From contig CP150183.1 of NCBI GenBank assembly GCA_037965595.1, forward strand, positions 1,240,001 through 1,304,000: a stretch of DNA of 64,000 bases, read 5' to 3'. Below the pieces are notes generated by a model. The model worked only from the letters and a program-made list of their open reading frames with translations, was not told where the DNA came from and ran no database searches. This stretch comes from Alkalihalobacillus sp. FSL W8-0930. GTDB taxonomy: Bacteria > Bacillota > Bacilli > Bacillales > Bacillaceae_D. How positions within the stretch are numbered: the stretch's first letter is position 1; every line of letters begins with the position of its first letter. Position numbers and translations under genes: made by a program. Shown here piece after piece: positions 8,373 through 17,030 of this stretch.

Positions 8373-8469
8373 GGCGGATACAGATAGAGGCGGATGAGAA
8401 GATCATCCTTCAGGCGGAGATAAAACCGTGCTCTAGCTCGGCGTAATGAAATCATTATTCTCCTACAAT
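8373..8469 (+). promoter_or_regulatory. Candidate lia promoter region with GGCGGA repeats
   Basis: Upstream of liaI, GGCGGA occurs three times (8373, 8389, 8413), and GGATGA/TCATCC forms a small inverted repeat (8393-8409). A TACAAT -10-like hexamer lies at 8464 without a good -35, as expected for an activator-dependent promoter. LiaR would be the likely activator, but I cannot match the repeats to a known LiaR site. Confidence 0.35.
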
Positions 8470-8498
8470 AAAGATAACAAAAAGAAAGGAGAGATTGC

Positions 8499-8897
8499 AT
8501 GGGTAACCGTAAGAATTCAGGACTAGGCATTGTACTGATGACAATAGGAGTGATCATTCTACTTGGTTTAATAGGTGTGCATCTAGGTGGACTTGTTCCC
8601 TTAGCCTTAGGTCTAGCACTTATGTATTGGGGATTAAAAACGTATCAGCGAGTAGGAGGTTTATCCGCAGGCAGTATCGCTCTATTCATTATTGGTGGAT
8701 TGTTCGCCTTAAGTGGAGTCGGTGCGCTGATCCCATTCTTCATTGCTAGCTTACTTGTGTATGTTGGTTATCGTTATATCAAATCAGATAACGATACAGA
8801 CGATGACACAAGCTACTCAACTTACCAAATGAACGAAGTGAAAAGTAAGAAATCACTGGATGAAGAATTCAATAGCTTAATGAATAAACAATCATAA
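8499..8897 (+). CDS. liaI: LiaI-type membrane protein
   Basis: The 132-residue protein has four hydrophobic helices in the first 90 residues and a charged cytoplasmic tail ending in DEEFNSLMNKQS. Position directly before the PspA-type gene identifies it as LiaI (B. subtilis, 126 aa), the membrane anchor that recruits LiaH to sites of envelope damage. GAAAGGAGAG lies 6-7 bases before the ATG. It is the first gene of the lia operon and 13 bases from liaH. Confidence 0.88.
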   Translation: MGNRKNSGLGIVLMTIGVIILLGLIGVHLGGLVPLALGLALMYWGLKTYQRVGGLSAGSIALFIIGGLFALSGVGALIPFFIASLLVYVGYRYIKSDNDTDDDTSYSTYQMNEVKSKKSLDEEFNSLMNKQS

Positions 8898-8910
8898 GGG
8901 AGGAATTAAC

Positions 8911-9519
8911 ATGAGTATTTTCACTCGAGTTGAACGACTAGTAAAGGCATCAATCCATGAAGGGTTAGAACGTATGGAAGAACCATTGGCTTTGCTTAAA
9001 CAAGAAATTCGTGATACTAAACAATCCATTGCAAAGAAAAAAGAACAGGTAACGAAGCAGGAAAACATGTTCCAAACATTTGAACGTGCGATTGAAACGG
9101 CTGGAAAGTTAGCTGATAAAAGACAGCAACAAGCTGAGATTGCGATTGAAAAACAGGAGGAGGATTTTGCAAAGAGAGCGTTGATTGATAAGCGTCAGGC
9201 ACTAAACGAACAACAAAAATTCCAAGCGTTGATAGAGCAGAATAAACAAAGTATTCTCGATTTAAAAGCTGAGATTCAAGAGCTTGAACATTCTCTGAAG
9301 GTTAAGGCGGAACAGAAACGCGAGCTTGAACAGCAAAAGGAAGCCGATAAGGCAGGAGCCGAACTTAAGAAAATGTTTGCTCAAACAAGTCATTTTGGTG
9401 CAAATGATTCAAAAGAATTGGATCAATGGAGCAAGGCAGCGCTTGAGATTGAAAACGACAATCTAAAAGCCGAGATTGAAGCAGAGCTAGCTCAGCTGAA
9501 AGCAGCTAAACAAGGGTAG
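8911..9519 (+). CDS. liaH: PspA/IM30-family protein LiaH
   Basis: The 202-residue, highly charged, nearly all-helical protein has long coiled coils (about residues 25-150) and the N-terminal amphipathic helix typical of PspA proteins (MSIFTRVERLVKASIHEGLERMEEP). LiaH forms large rings and protects the membrane under antibiotic stress. It is about 20 residues shorter than B. subtilis LiaH. GGGAGG precedes the ATG. A terminator follows, so liaIH can be expressed above the rest of the operon. Confidence 0.92.
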   Translation: MSIFTRVERLVKASIHEGLERMEEPLALLKQEIRDTKQSIAKKKEQVTKQENMFQTFERAIETAGKLADKRQQQAEIAIEKQEEDFAKRALIDKRQALNEQQKFQALIEQNKQSILDLKAEIQELEHSLKVKAEQKRELEQQKEADKAGAELKKMFAQTSHFGANDSKELDQWSKAALEIENDNLKAEIEAELAQLKAAKQG

Positions 9520-9531
9520 AACACAGGCGTA

Positions 9532-9554
9532 AGAGCGGGGGAAACCTCGCTTTT
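9532..9554 (+). terminator. Intra-operon terminator between liaH and liaG
   Basis: AGCGGGG and CCTCGCT form a 7-bp stem closed by a GAAA tetraloop and followed by TTTT. It lies inside the lia operon. In B. subtilis a short liaIH transcript and a longer full-operon transcript are known, and partial termination here would give the same pattern. Confidence 0.75.
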
Positions 9555-9613
9555 GATCTTGTGGAAAATAAAGAAAACAGATATAGTGTCTAATAGATAA
9601 AGGCGGTGGCGGA

Positions 9614-10417
9614 ATGAAAAAACTAATCGGTTTTGCTATGATTGTTCTTGGTTTGATATTGCTCGTTCTAACGACGTTTCCGCTATTCTTTTCGAACTTT
9701 GCAAATTCTCAAGTGGACAATGTAACGAAATCGCTTGATGGAATAAATACATTATCTTTAGAGAGTAAGGCGATTCATTGGACCATTGTTCCTGTTGAAG
9801 ACGAAGAGCTTCGCATTGAATTAGCGAATGGTGAACAAGGAAAACCATTTAAAGTGGAGCAGGGCCGTAGCCAACTTAATGTTATAACGGAACATAAAAG
9901 ATTTGGTTGGTTCCCTTCTTTTTCTAACTCATTTAAGAAAGGTGAAGCAACGGTATATCTTCCTAAGAGTTTCACACAGGGTCTGGATATTTCCACTGTT
10001 TCCGGCGATATTACATTTGATGGTGATATTACATTAGACGAGTTAAATGTTGAAATGGTCTCAGGTGAAGTCATGAATTCAGGGAATTTGCAAGCCGATG
10101 AAATCGATGTTGATTCCGTTTCAGGTCATGTTCATTTGGTGCAGGTAACTAGCTCTGATATCCATGCAGATACTGTTTCAGGAGATGTTTTGGTTCAGTA
10201 TGATACAGAACAAGGAGACCTTTCTGTTGACACCGTTTCTGGTAAAGTTGAAGTAACGGTTCCTACTTGGGACGCAACATATGAGCTTGATACGTTGAGC
10301 GGTACAATTGTGGATCAGGGAACTCGAATAAAAGCAAGAGAGTTTAGCAGTTCATTAGGTAATGGAAACGCTGAGGTTGAAATTTCCACTCTATCTGGAG
10401 ATATTACACTTAATTAA
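9614..10417 (+). CDS. liaG: LiaG, DUF4097 beta-repeat protein
   Basis: The 267-residue product has one N-terminal membrane helix and an extracytoplasmic domain of short repeating beta strands with the recurring pattern V-S-G-D/E/K-V (for example STVSGDITF, EMVSGEVMN, DTVSGDVLV, DTVSGKVEV, DTLSGTIVD). This is the DUF4097 right-handed beta-helix. It is coded between liaH and liaF. Its function in the Lia system is not established. Confidence 0.88.
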   Translation: MKKLIGFAMIVLGLILLVLTTFPLFFSNFANSQVDNVTKSLDGINTLSLESKAIHWTIVPVEDEELRIELANGEQGKPFKVEQGRSQLNVITEHKRFGWFPSFSNSFKKGEATVYLPKSFTQGLDISTVSGDITFDGDITLDELNVEMVSGEVMNSGNLQADEIDVDSVSGHVHLVQVTSSDIHADTVSGDVLVQYDTEQGDLSVDTVSGKVEVTVPTWDATYELDTLSGTIVDQGTRIKAREFSSSLGNGNAEVEISTLSGDITLN

Positions 10418-10446
10418 AAGTCAGTCAGCATAAAGGAGGGAAGATC

Positions 10447-11199
10447 TTGCGGAAAACCATTATAGGAAGTATTTTTGCAATTGTTGGTTTAATGATCTTG
10501 TTTAATATTCTTACTTTTTTTTCTAACTCCTTTATGGCGCCGTTGATCTTCCTCGCCTTAGGAGTATTTTTCGTTCGAGGTAAGAAACGAAAAATGGGCA
10601 AGTTGCTTATGATGATTGCATTAATTCTTTTTGTTAGCCAATTGCTGCATATTTCATTGGTTACCGTCGTCTTTGCACTTGTGTTTATCTATGTTGGTTT
10701 AAAGCTGGTGCGTTCTGATAAACAAGGTAAAAAAGAAAAGAAAGAAAAGAAAGAAAAGCGGAAAGTTGCACCCCCGGTTCCAGTTGATGATAATCAAAAA
10801 TCGCGTAATCAAAATCTCGGTGATGAGCAAACATTTATTAAAAGAAGTCTGATTGGTGAAGTGCGCTTTACGTCAAATCCATTTGAGCTAACCGATATGC
10901 AGATCTGGAATGGAGTAGGTGATGTACGCATTGATTTAACAAATGCGATCATTCCTGAGGGAGAGACGCTCATCATTGTAGAAAATGTGATCGGCGACAT
11001 TCAAATTTACATGCCGGAAGATCTTGAGTATACGATTCAATCTTATGTTTTAATTGGTGATAGTTCCATATTACAGTCGAAAAAAGGTGGATTTAATCAA
11101 ACCACACTTTTACGTTCAACGGATTATCAAAGTGGTGTCCGAAAGGTGAAGTTTGTTCTCTCATGCGCAGTAGGGTCTGTGAAGGTGCGTGAGATATGA
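10447..11199 (+). CDS. liaF: LiaF, negative regulator of LiaRS
   Basis: The 250-residue protein has four N-terminal hydrophobic segments, a very basic linker (KQGKKEKKEKKEKRK, about 95-110) and a C-terminal beta-rich LiaF domain (IGEVRFTSNPFEL...VGDVRIDLTNAIIPEG). LiaF keeps the LiaS kinase off without stress. The start codon is TTG, preceded by AAAGGAGGG at 6-7 bases. It overlaps liaS by 4 bases, which suggests fixed stoichiometry of inhibitor and kinase. Confidence 0.92.
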   Translation: MRKTIIGSIFAIVGLMILFNILTFFSNSFMAPLIFLALGVFFVRGKKRKMGKLLMMIALILFVSQLLHISLVTVVFALVFIYVGLKLVRSDKQGKKEKKEKKEKRKVAPPVPVDDNQKSRNQNLGDEQTFIKRSLIGEVRFTSNPFELTDMQIWNGVGDVRIDLTNAIIPEGETLIIVENVIGDIQIYMPEDLEYTIQSYVLIGDSSILQSKKGGFNQTTLLRSTDYQSGVRKVKFVLSCAVGSVKVREI

Positions 11200-12254
11200 A
11201 GAAACAATTCTCAAGTTTTTTATGGCAGTTTGTTGGTCATGGTCTCGTGCATTCTTTGTTAGTAACCATTCTTGTAGTTTTACTTATCACGAATAACGAG
11301 AATCGTGGATTTCTTGTTATTTTTGATTACCAGCTACTCGGGATTCCTATTCTTGGTTGGCTCGCCCTTTTAATTATTGCTTCTGGATTTTTGAGTGGAT
11401 TTCTTCAAGCTGACCCCCTAAAACGTAGGATGGAAACGGTTCTACATGGAGCTACATTATATGATCGTGGAACCTTTTCTCATCGAATTCGTATAGAAGG
11501 AGAGGACGAACTTACAGAACTCGTCACGAAAATGAATTCGATGGCTGAACATGTGGAAGAACAGGTGGCGTCCTTGCAACGTCTTTCCGCTCGGAATGCA
11601 ACGATGCAGGACACGGTAAAGCGCGCTGCGATTACAGAGGAAAGACATCGTTTGGCAAGAGAGCTCCATGATGCAGTCAGTCAACAGCTTTTTGCAATTT
11701 CAATGATGACGGCAGCTGTGAAAGAAGGAGCGGAGTCAAACAAAGAAATGAATTTAACTCAGCTTCAAAGTGTAGAAAAAATGGCTAATTTGGCTCAGTC
11801 AGAAATGAGAAGCCTACTTTTACATTTAAGGCCAACTCAGTTAAAAGGAAGAAGGTTACAAGAAGGGCTTAATCAGCTTTTCCATGAGATGAAAGAAAAG
11901 CAAGGAATCCAAATCGTTCATGACATTGAACCAGATTTAGATATGCCTCAAGGGTTTGAAGATCAGCTTTTTCGAATGGTACAAGAAGCCTTTTCAAATA
12001 TATTAAGACATGCTGAGGCCTCAAAAATCGAATGTAGATTAAAGGCTGGCAAAACCGAATGGAAGCTTTCTATTATTGATAATGGAAAGGGATTTGATCC
12101 ATCACAAATCAATCAAGGGTCGTATGGACTTCAAACGATGAAGGAACGGATGAACGAAATTGGAGGCATCCTTCAAGTGAAATCTGCGATAGGTAAAGGC
12201 ACTCAAATTGAGGCTAAAGTTCCATTCGCATGGAGGGAAGAAATCAATGATTAA
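11196..12254 (+). CDS. liaS: Sensor histidine kinase LiaS
   Basis: The 352-residue kinase has two membrane helices (about 15-33 and 48-71) with a very short outside loop, a HAMP linker, and a HisKA_3 dimerisation domain with phospho-acceptor H158 in EERHRLARELHDAVSQQLF. The C-terminal HATPase domain shows EAFSNILRHAEA (N box) and DNGKGF. It is an intramembrane-sensing kinase responding to cell-wall antibiotics such as lipid II binders. It overlaps liaF and liaR. Confidence 0.95.
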   Translation: MKKQFSSFLWQFVGHGLVHSLLVTILVVLLITNNENRGFLVIFDYQLLGIPILGWLALLIIASGFLSGFLQADPLKRRMETVLHGATLYDRGTFSHRIRIEGEDELTELVTKMNSMAEHVEEQVASLQRLSARNATMQDTVKRAAITEERHRLARELHDAVSQQLFAISMMTAAVKEGAESNKEMNLTQLQSVEKMANLAQSEMRSLLLHLRPTQLKGRRLQEGLNQLFHEMKEKQGIQIVHDIEPDLDMPQGFEDQLFRMVQEAFSNILRHAEASKIECRLKAGKTEWKLSIIDNGKGFDPSQINQGSYGLQTMKERMNEIGGILQVKSAIGKGTQIEAKVPFAWREEIND

Positions 12255-12879
12255 GGTGCTATTAATTGATGATCATGAAATGGTGAGAATGGGTGTGAGT
12301 GCCTATCTTTCAACACAAAAAGACATTGAGGTGATTGGCGAAGCAAGCGATGGAGAAGCTGGTTCAAAACTAGCACTCGAACATGATGTTGATGTGATTC
12401 TAATGGATTTATTAATGGAAAAAATGAATGGAATTGAAGCAACTAAAAAGATTATGGCCAAAAAGCCAGAAAGTAAAATCATTGTTCTAACAAGCTTTAT
12501 CGACGATGAGATGGTCATTCCGGTCATTGAAGCGGGTGCTTTTAGTTACCTATTGAAGACCACCTCTGCAGCTGATATCGCCAAAGCAATTCGTGCAGCA
12601 GCTAATGGAGAACCTGTTGTTGAATCAAAGGTCGCAACAAAGATGATGAATAAGATGAGATCTCATCAAGTGAAGCTTTTACATGAGGAATTAACGGCGA
12701 GAGAGCTCGACGTTCTTTTATTAATTGGTGATGGAAAAACAAATTCAGAGATTGCAGAGCACTTATATATTGGAATCAAGACGGTTAAAACGCATGTAAG
12801 TAATATTTTGCATAAGCTAGATCTTGACGATCGGACACAGCTTGCCATTTATGCACATCGTCACGGACTGGTAAAATAA
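12247..12879 (+). CDS. liaR: Response regulator LiaR
   Basis: The 210-residue NarL/FixJ regulator has a receiver domain with acidic pair D8-D9, phospho-acceptor D54 in VILMDLLMEKM and K104-like K in LLKTT. The C-terminal LuxR-type HTH contains LTARELDVLLLIGDGKTNSEIAE and KTVKTHVSNILHKL. GGAGGG in the end of liaS lies 9 bases before ATG 12247; the in-frame ATG at 12208 has no ribosome site and lies further inside liaS. The two genes overlap by 8 bases. It probably activates the operon through the promoter upstream of liaI. Confidence 0.94.
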   Translation: MIKVLLIDDHEMVRMGVSAYLSTQKDIEVIGEASDGEAGSKLALEHDVDVILMDLLMEKMNGIEATKKIMAKKPESKIIVLTSFIDDEMVIPVIEAGAFSYLLKTTSAADIAKAIRAAANGEPVVESKVATKMMNKMRSHQVKLLHEELTARELDVLLLIGDGKTNSEIAEHLYIGIKTVKTHVSNILHKLDLDDRTQLAIYAHRHGLVK

Positions 12880-12947
12880 ATCATTACATGGAATAAGATC
12901 ACATTGGGACATACTAATGGCATCTGCATCAGTGGGAGGGAAGAAAA

Positions 12948-15095
12948 GTGTTCAAGAGAATAGTAACCTATGTTGTACTGGCTATCTCTGCACTCTTAGC
13001 CGGTCTTCTTGTATATGCCTTTGTCATATTAGCAGGAAATTATGTTATTGATAACGAGAAGCTTGTGATGAATAATTCTAGCTCATTAGTTGATGAATCA
13101 GGCGAGTTGATCACTAGATTGTATGTAGAGAATCGTCAGCCTGTTTCTATTGATGAGATTCCAGATCATGTTCAAGAAGCATTTGTCGCCGTAGAGGATA
13201 ATCGCTTTTATGAGCATTCTGGTATCGATTTTCGTGCGATTGGACGAGCCGTCTTCAGAAATATTGAGTCGGGCGGGAAGTCAGAAGGTGGAAGTACGAT
13301 CACTCAACAATTAACAAAAAATGTATTCCTGACAAATGAAAAATCATGGCTTCGTAAAGTAAAGGAAGTCTTTATTTCTATAAATTTAGAACGACGTTAC
13401 AGTAAAGATGAAATACTCGAAATGTATTTAAATCAAATCTATTTTGGACATGGTGCGTATGGTCTTCAAACAGCATCTAAGCTGTATTTTAATAAAGATG
13501 TGAGTGAGCTTACCATAGATGAAGGAGCTTTGCTCGCAGGACTACCCAAAGCACCAAATAGTTATTCGCCTATTAATGATCCAGATCGAAGCAAAGACCG
13601 TCGGGATCTTATCTTAACGTTAATGGAGAATCAAGGCTTTATTACAGCAGATGAGAGTGTGAGACTAAAAGGAAAAACGATCGCTCTAGACGTGCAAACG
13701 ACTGTTGAAAACGAAGCATTGTATACGTATATCGATATGGTAATGGACGAAGCAGAAAACCGCTATCATTTATCTCAGGAAGAATTAATGACAGGTGGCT
13801 ATCAAATTGTGGTGCCGATGAACAAATCGATGCAGCAGTCCACCTATGATAAACTACAAGACCCTATCTACTTTCCTGAAGAAAACGAAGATGCAGAGGC
13901 AACTGTAATGATGATGGATAGTGAGTCCGGTGGTGTGCTTGCTGTGCAAGGTGGAAGAGATTACGTCCGGCTAGGGTTAAATCGTGTAAATGTGATGCGG
14001 CAGCCCGGCTCAACTTTTAAACCGATTTCTGTATACACACCTGCGCTTGAATCCGGTGCATACAGCCCTTATTCGATGCTTCGTGATGAGAGACTTGCCT
14101 ACAATGAGTTCATGCCAAAGAACTATAACGATCAATACAGTGGAGAAATGACGATGTATGATGCCTTGGTTCAATCAGCTAATGCTCCTGCTGTTTGGTT
14201 ATTAAATGAAATTGGTGTAAACCGGTCTCTACAAAAGGTAGGCGAATTCGGATTTAAGATATCAGATAGAGGACTATCCATTGCCCTAGGTGGATTAAAA
14301 GAAGGTGTCACTCCATTTGAGCTTGTGAAGGCTTATCGAGCTTTTAACGAAGAGGGCCGTATTATTGAACCTTACTTTATAAAGGAATTATATGACCGAA
14401 GTGGCGAAAAAATAGGTGGCGCAAGCCCAGTCCAGACAGAGGTTATGTCAAAACAAAATGCCTGGAACATGACTCGGATGCTTCAATCGGTTGTCACTGA
14501 TGGAACAGCTAGAGCAGGAACCGCACAAACGCCGATTGCTGGAAAAACAGGTACAACTACATTTCCAGGGGTACCAGGTGCGACGATGGATGCTTGGTTT
14601 GTTGGCTACACACCAACCGTAGTTGGTGCTGTATGGATGGGGTACGATTCTACAACAAAGACGCAGTACTTAAAAGAAGGAAGCTCCTACCCAACCGTGC
14701 TTTTTAAAAAGATCGTCAATGATTTGCCTGACGAGATGCGTAACGTTGCATTTGAGAAGCCGGATGATGTAGAGGATTTGGCACCGCCCATTCCACTACT
14801 CGCCATCGATGATTTAAAGGCTACGATGCGAGTAGGCGGAAAAGGGTTGCTTACCGTTGACTTGGAATGGACTCCATCTGATGATGAGCGCGTGCGCTAC
14901 AACATTTATGAAGTGCACAAAGGTGAGAAAGAGCTTATTGCCTCCGATGTGCAAGGAGGTAGCTACGCTCACTCAAGATTAAATCCATTCTCTTCAAAAA
15001 CATATGAGGTTGTACCATATGACGAAAACGCGGGTATCGAAGGAGATGCATCTAATATCGCTGAAGCTGATTTTGATATTGGCTTTTCATTTTAA
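12948..15095 (+). CDS. pbpF: Class A penicillin-binding protein PbpF
   Basis: This bifunctional peptidoglycan synthase has 715 residues against about 714 in B. subtilis PbpF, which also lies beside hemEHY. A membrane anchor (8-33) is followed by a GT51 glycosyltransferase with E83 in VEDNRFYEH and GGSTITQQLTKN. The transpeptidase has active-site S355-x-x-K in PGSTFKP, SAN at about 408, and KTGTT. A C-terminal fibronectin-like domain (about 625-700) ends it. The start is GTG with GGGAGGG 7 bases before. B. subtilis PbpF is linked to forespore wall synthesis. It is 68 bases after liaR and may be cotranscribed. Confidence 0.93.
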   Translation: MFKRIVTYVVLAISALLAGLLVYAFVILAGNYVIDNEKLVMNNSSSLVDESGELITRLYVENRQPVSIDEIPDHVQEAFVAVEDNRFYEHSGIDFRAIGRAVFRNIESGGKSEGGSTITQQLTKNVFLTNEKSWLRKVKEVFISINLERRYSKDEILEMYLNQIYFGHGAYGLQTASKLYFNKDVSELTIDEGALLAGLPKAPNSYSPINDPDRSKDRRDLILTLMENQGFITADESVRLKGKTIALDVQTTVENEALYTYIDMVMDEAENRYHLSQEELMTGGYQIVVPMNKSMQQSTYDKLQDPIYFPEENEDAEATVMMMDSESGGVLAVQGGRDYVRLGLNRVNVMRQPGSTFKPISVYTPALESGAYSPYSMLRDERLAYNEFMPKNYNDQYSGEMTMYDALVQSANAPAVWLLNEIGVNRSLQKVGEFGFKISDRGLSIALGGLKEGVTPFELVKAYRAFNEEGRIIEPYFIKELYDRSGEKIGGASPVQTEVMSKQNAWNMTRMLQSVVTDGTARAGTAQTPIAGKTGTTTFPGVPGATMDAWFVGYTPTVVGAVWMGYDSTTKTQYLKEGSSYPTVLFKKIVNDLPDEMRNVAFEKPDDVEDLAPPIPLLAIDDLKATMRVGGKGLLTVDLEWTPSDDERVRYNIYEVHKGEKELIASDVQGGSYAHSRLNPFSSKTYEVVPYDENAGIEGDASNIAEADFDIGFSF

Positions 15096-15123
15096 ACTGG
15101 GGAGTGCGCTCTCCAGTTTTTTT
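15094..15123 (+). terminator. Rho-independent terminator of pbpF
   Basis: The stem AACTGGGGAG/CTCTCCAGTT (one G-T pair) with loop TGCG is followed by TTTTTTT, starting at the pbpF stop codon. Confidence 0.9.
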
Positions 15124-15238
15124 GTGGGGATTGGAGCTTCGGCCTCGCTCTACCCTATTTTCCTAAAGGAGTCGTCCTCTGGGGATAGCGCGTCATACTT
15201 TTTTACGGATGTAGAGAAAGGATTAATTATGAGCTTCG

Positions 15239-15358
15239 GCGGACGCTACCTGGATAGGGGCACGCTTTCCTAGGGAGGGCGTTGAACTAATCTGGCTGCG
15301 CCAGCTTATTTCAACCCTGCCCTTAAGTCCCTTAGGAGTCGGCCCCTATCCCGTCCGC
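15239..15358. repeat. 120-bp imperfect palindromic intergenic element
   Basis: Nested inverted arms are visible from outside to inside: GCGGAC (15239) with GTCCGC (15353); GGATAGGGGC (15252) with GCCCCTATCC (15342); CCTAGGGA with TCCCTTAGG; GTTGAA with TTCAA; and a central CTGGC-TGC-GCCAG hairpin. It does not code and lies between pbpF and the tandem array. This is the style of the mobile palindromic intergenic repeats seen in many Bacillaceae. The flanking bases 15124-15238 and 15359-15410 show weaker symmetry and no gene. Confidence 0.8.
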
Positions 15359-15410
15359 TTGGGGTGGAGCGTTATACTATTTTGAAGGAGTAGAGTAGGG
15401 GACGATAGTG

Positions 15411-15630
15411 AAAATTCAACAATGAGAGCACGGAATCAACGGAGAGAGGACTGAATCAACAAAAAGAGCACGGAATCAACGAAGAGAGCGCGGAATCGAC
15501 GAAGAGAGGACGGAATCAACAAAGAGAGCGCAGAATCGACGAAGAGAGGACGGAATCGACGAAGAGAGGGCGGAATCGACGGAGAGAGGACGGAATCAAC
15601 AAAGAGAGCGCAGAATCGACGAAGAGAGGA
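15411..15630. repeat. 20-bp tandem repeat array (about 11 units)
   Basis: Ten clear units in exact 20-base register start at 15431, with consensus CGGAATC(A/G)ACGAAGAGAGGA, after a degenerate unit at 15411. Units vary mainly at four positions; the pair of units at 15511 and 15531 recurs almost exactly at 15591 and 15611, pointing to a higher-order duplication. The array resumes right of the IS element (17031-17056), so it was cut by the insertion. It is purine-rich on this strand. There are no spacers, so it is not a CRISPR. Confidence 0.93.
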
Positions 15631-17030
15631 GTCAAGTCCATATTCATGTGTAAATTCCAACCACAAGGTATTGTTTTCGTTTGGTTTTATCTTTTGTTTT
15701 TTGGAGAAGAGGGAAGGGCCCTTCCCCCTTCTCCAAAAAACGGCCGTTCTCATGATGATGGGTTTACACTATCCTTAAAGATTAACTGTCGCTTTTTCAT
15801 GGAGTCGGCTTCATCCATCAAAACTGCTCCTATGAGTCGGAAAGCCGATTGGGTATTTGGAAATATGCGAATGACCCTTTCTCTTCTTCGTATTTCTTGA
15901 TTCAATCTCTCGATTGAATTCGTTGTTCTTAAGAACACATGATAAGGATGAGGTTCATTCATGTATTGAATCGAATCATCAAATCCTTCTTCCAGCTTCA
16001 CGATGGCCTTTTCTAATTTGGGATGATCTGCATATTTGGAAATAAATTGATCTTTAAATAGACGGGCATCTTTTGGGTTGATGGCTTGAAAAATTCGTTT
16101 AAGATCCAGCTTTACCTCATCCATATTATTCTTTGGAAGTGACTGAATGATGTTCTTCTTGAAATGAACCGTACAGCGTTGCCAGGCTGTACCGATGAAC
16201 TCTTTCTGAATGGCTTTTCTTAATCCAGCGTGCGCATCTGAGATCACTAATTTTGGAGACTGTAGGCCTCTACCTTTTAACTGATCAAAGAACGCTTTCC
16301 ACGCTTCAAAACTCTCTTCATGACTCACATTCAACCCTAGAATTTCCCGACTATGGTTTTCATTAATCGCTGTGGCTATGTAGACAGCTTTAGATACAAC
16401 TTTATGGTGTTCACGCACCTTAATGTACATCGCATCTACAAACACATATGGATAATATTCGGTGTTAAGAGGACGTTCAGCCCACTCGCGAACGAGTGGA
16501 TCTAGCTTCTTGGTCAACGAAGAAACAAAGGATTTTGAGACGGTTTCTCCACAAAGCTCCTGAACGATATGATTCACTCTGCGAGTAGAGACTCCGTTGA
16601 CGAACATCTCAAGCATCGACATGATAAATGATTGATCACATCGTAAATACTTTTCAAAGATAGATGGCGAAAACTCTCCACTTCGAGTGCGAGGGACACG
16701 GAGTTTCACGCGCCCGATTTGATACATCATCTCTCTCTCATAGTAGCCATTTCGATGGTCTTTTCGAAGATCTGAACGTTCATAATGATCTACTTGGAGA
16801 TAATCATCTCGTTCTTTTTCCATGTATTCATTTAAAATTAAAACAATCATAGACTTCATAACAGGTTCAATGGAAGAATTCATTACGGATTCTTTTAAGG
16901 TATCCATATTTAGGTTAAACTGAAATTGAGTCATCATCATTCTCCTTCACGTTTTGTTTTTATGGGTAAAAACATTGTGGTCGGAATGATGATGGCTTAT
17001 TCTCTTTTACACAATTATATGGACTTAATC
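15631..17030 (-). mobile_element. IS256-family insertion sequence, complete
   Basis: A 1,400-bp element carries one transposase gene. Imperfect terminal inverted repeats share AAGTCCATAT-N3-TGTGTAAA at both ends (left from 15631, right ending 17030). A 9-bp direct repeat AAGAGAGGA flanks it (15622-15630 and 17031-17039), in the size range of IS256 target duplications. Because AAGAGAGGA also recurs in the array, the duplication alone is weak, but removing the element and one copy rebuilds an unbroken 20-bp repeat. Confidence 0.92.
15750..16934 (-). CDS. IS256-family transposase
   Basis: The 394-residue DDE transposase appears intact. Counting from ATG 16934, the catalytic triad is D167 (YVFVDAMYIKV), D233 (LVISDAHAGL) and E342 (TTNSIERLNQEIRRRE), with the family motif WQRCTVHF between the second and third. 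It moves the element by copy-out through a circle. Three consecutive ATGs are present; the third has AAGGAG at a proper distance. No frameshift or stop is seen, so the element may still be active. Confidence 0.95.
   Translation of the reverse strand: MTQFQFNLNMDTLKESVMNSSIEPVMKSMIVLILNEYMEKERDDYLQVDHYERSDLRKDHRNGYYEREMMYQIGRVKLRVPRTRSGEFSPSIFEKYLRCDQSFIMSMLEMFVNGVSTRRVNHIVQELCGETVSKSFVSSLTKKLDPLVREWAERPLNTEYYPYVFVDAMYIKVREHHKVVSKAVYIATAINENHSREILGLNVSHEESFEAWKAFFDQLKGRGLQSPKLVISDAHAGLRKAIQKEFIGTAWQRCTVHFKKNIIQSLPKNNMDEVKLDLKRIFQAINPKDARLFKDQFISKYADHPKLEKAIVKLEEGFDDSIQYMNEPHPYHVFLRTTNSIERLNQEIRRRERVIRIFPNTQSAFRLIGAVLMDEADSMKKRQLIFKDSVNPSS

Noticed and set aside
15004-15273. Plus-strand ORF overlapping the end of pbpF and the palindrome
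   Set aside because: It starts inside pbpF in another frame, crosses the terminator and has no ribosome site.
15411-15630. Possible CRISPR array
   Set aside because: Units are directly adjacent without unique spacers and no cas gene is near.
15436-15753. Minus-strand ORF of 105 codons over the tandem repeats with recurring SLRRFRALFVDSVL
   Set aside because: It is the 20-bp array read in one frame and continues into the IS end. No ribosome site or family; the repeat explains the pattern.
15631-17030. Composite transposon including hemEHY
   Set aside because: Only one IS copy is present and both its ends and target duplication close on themselves.
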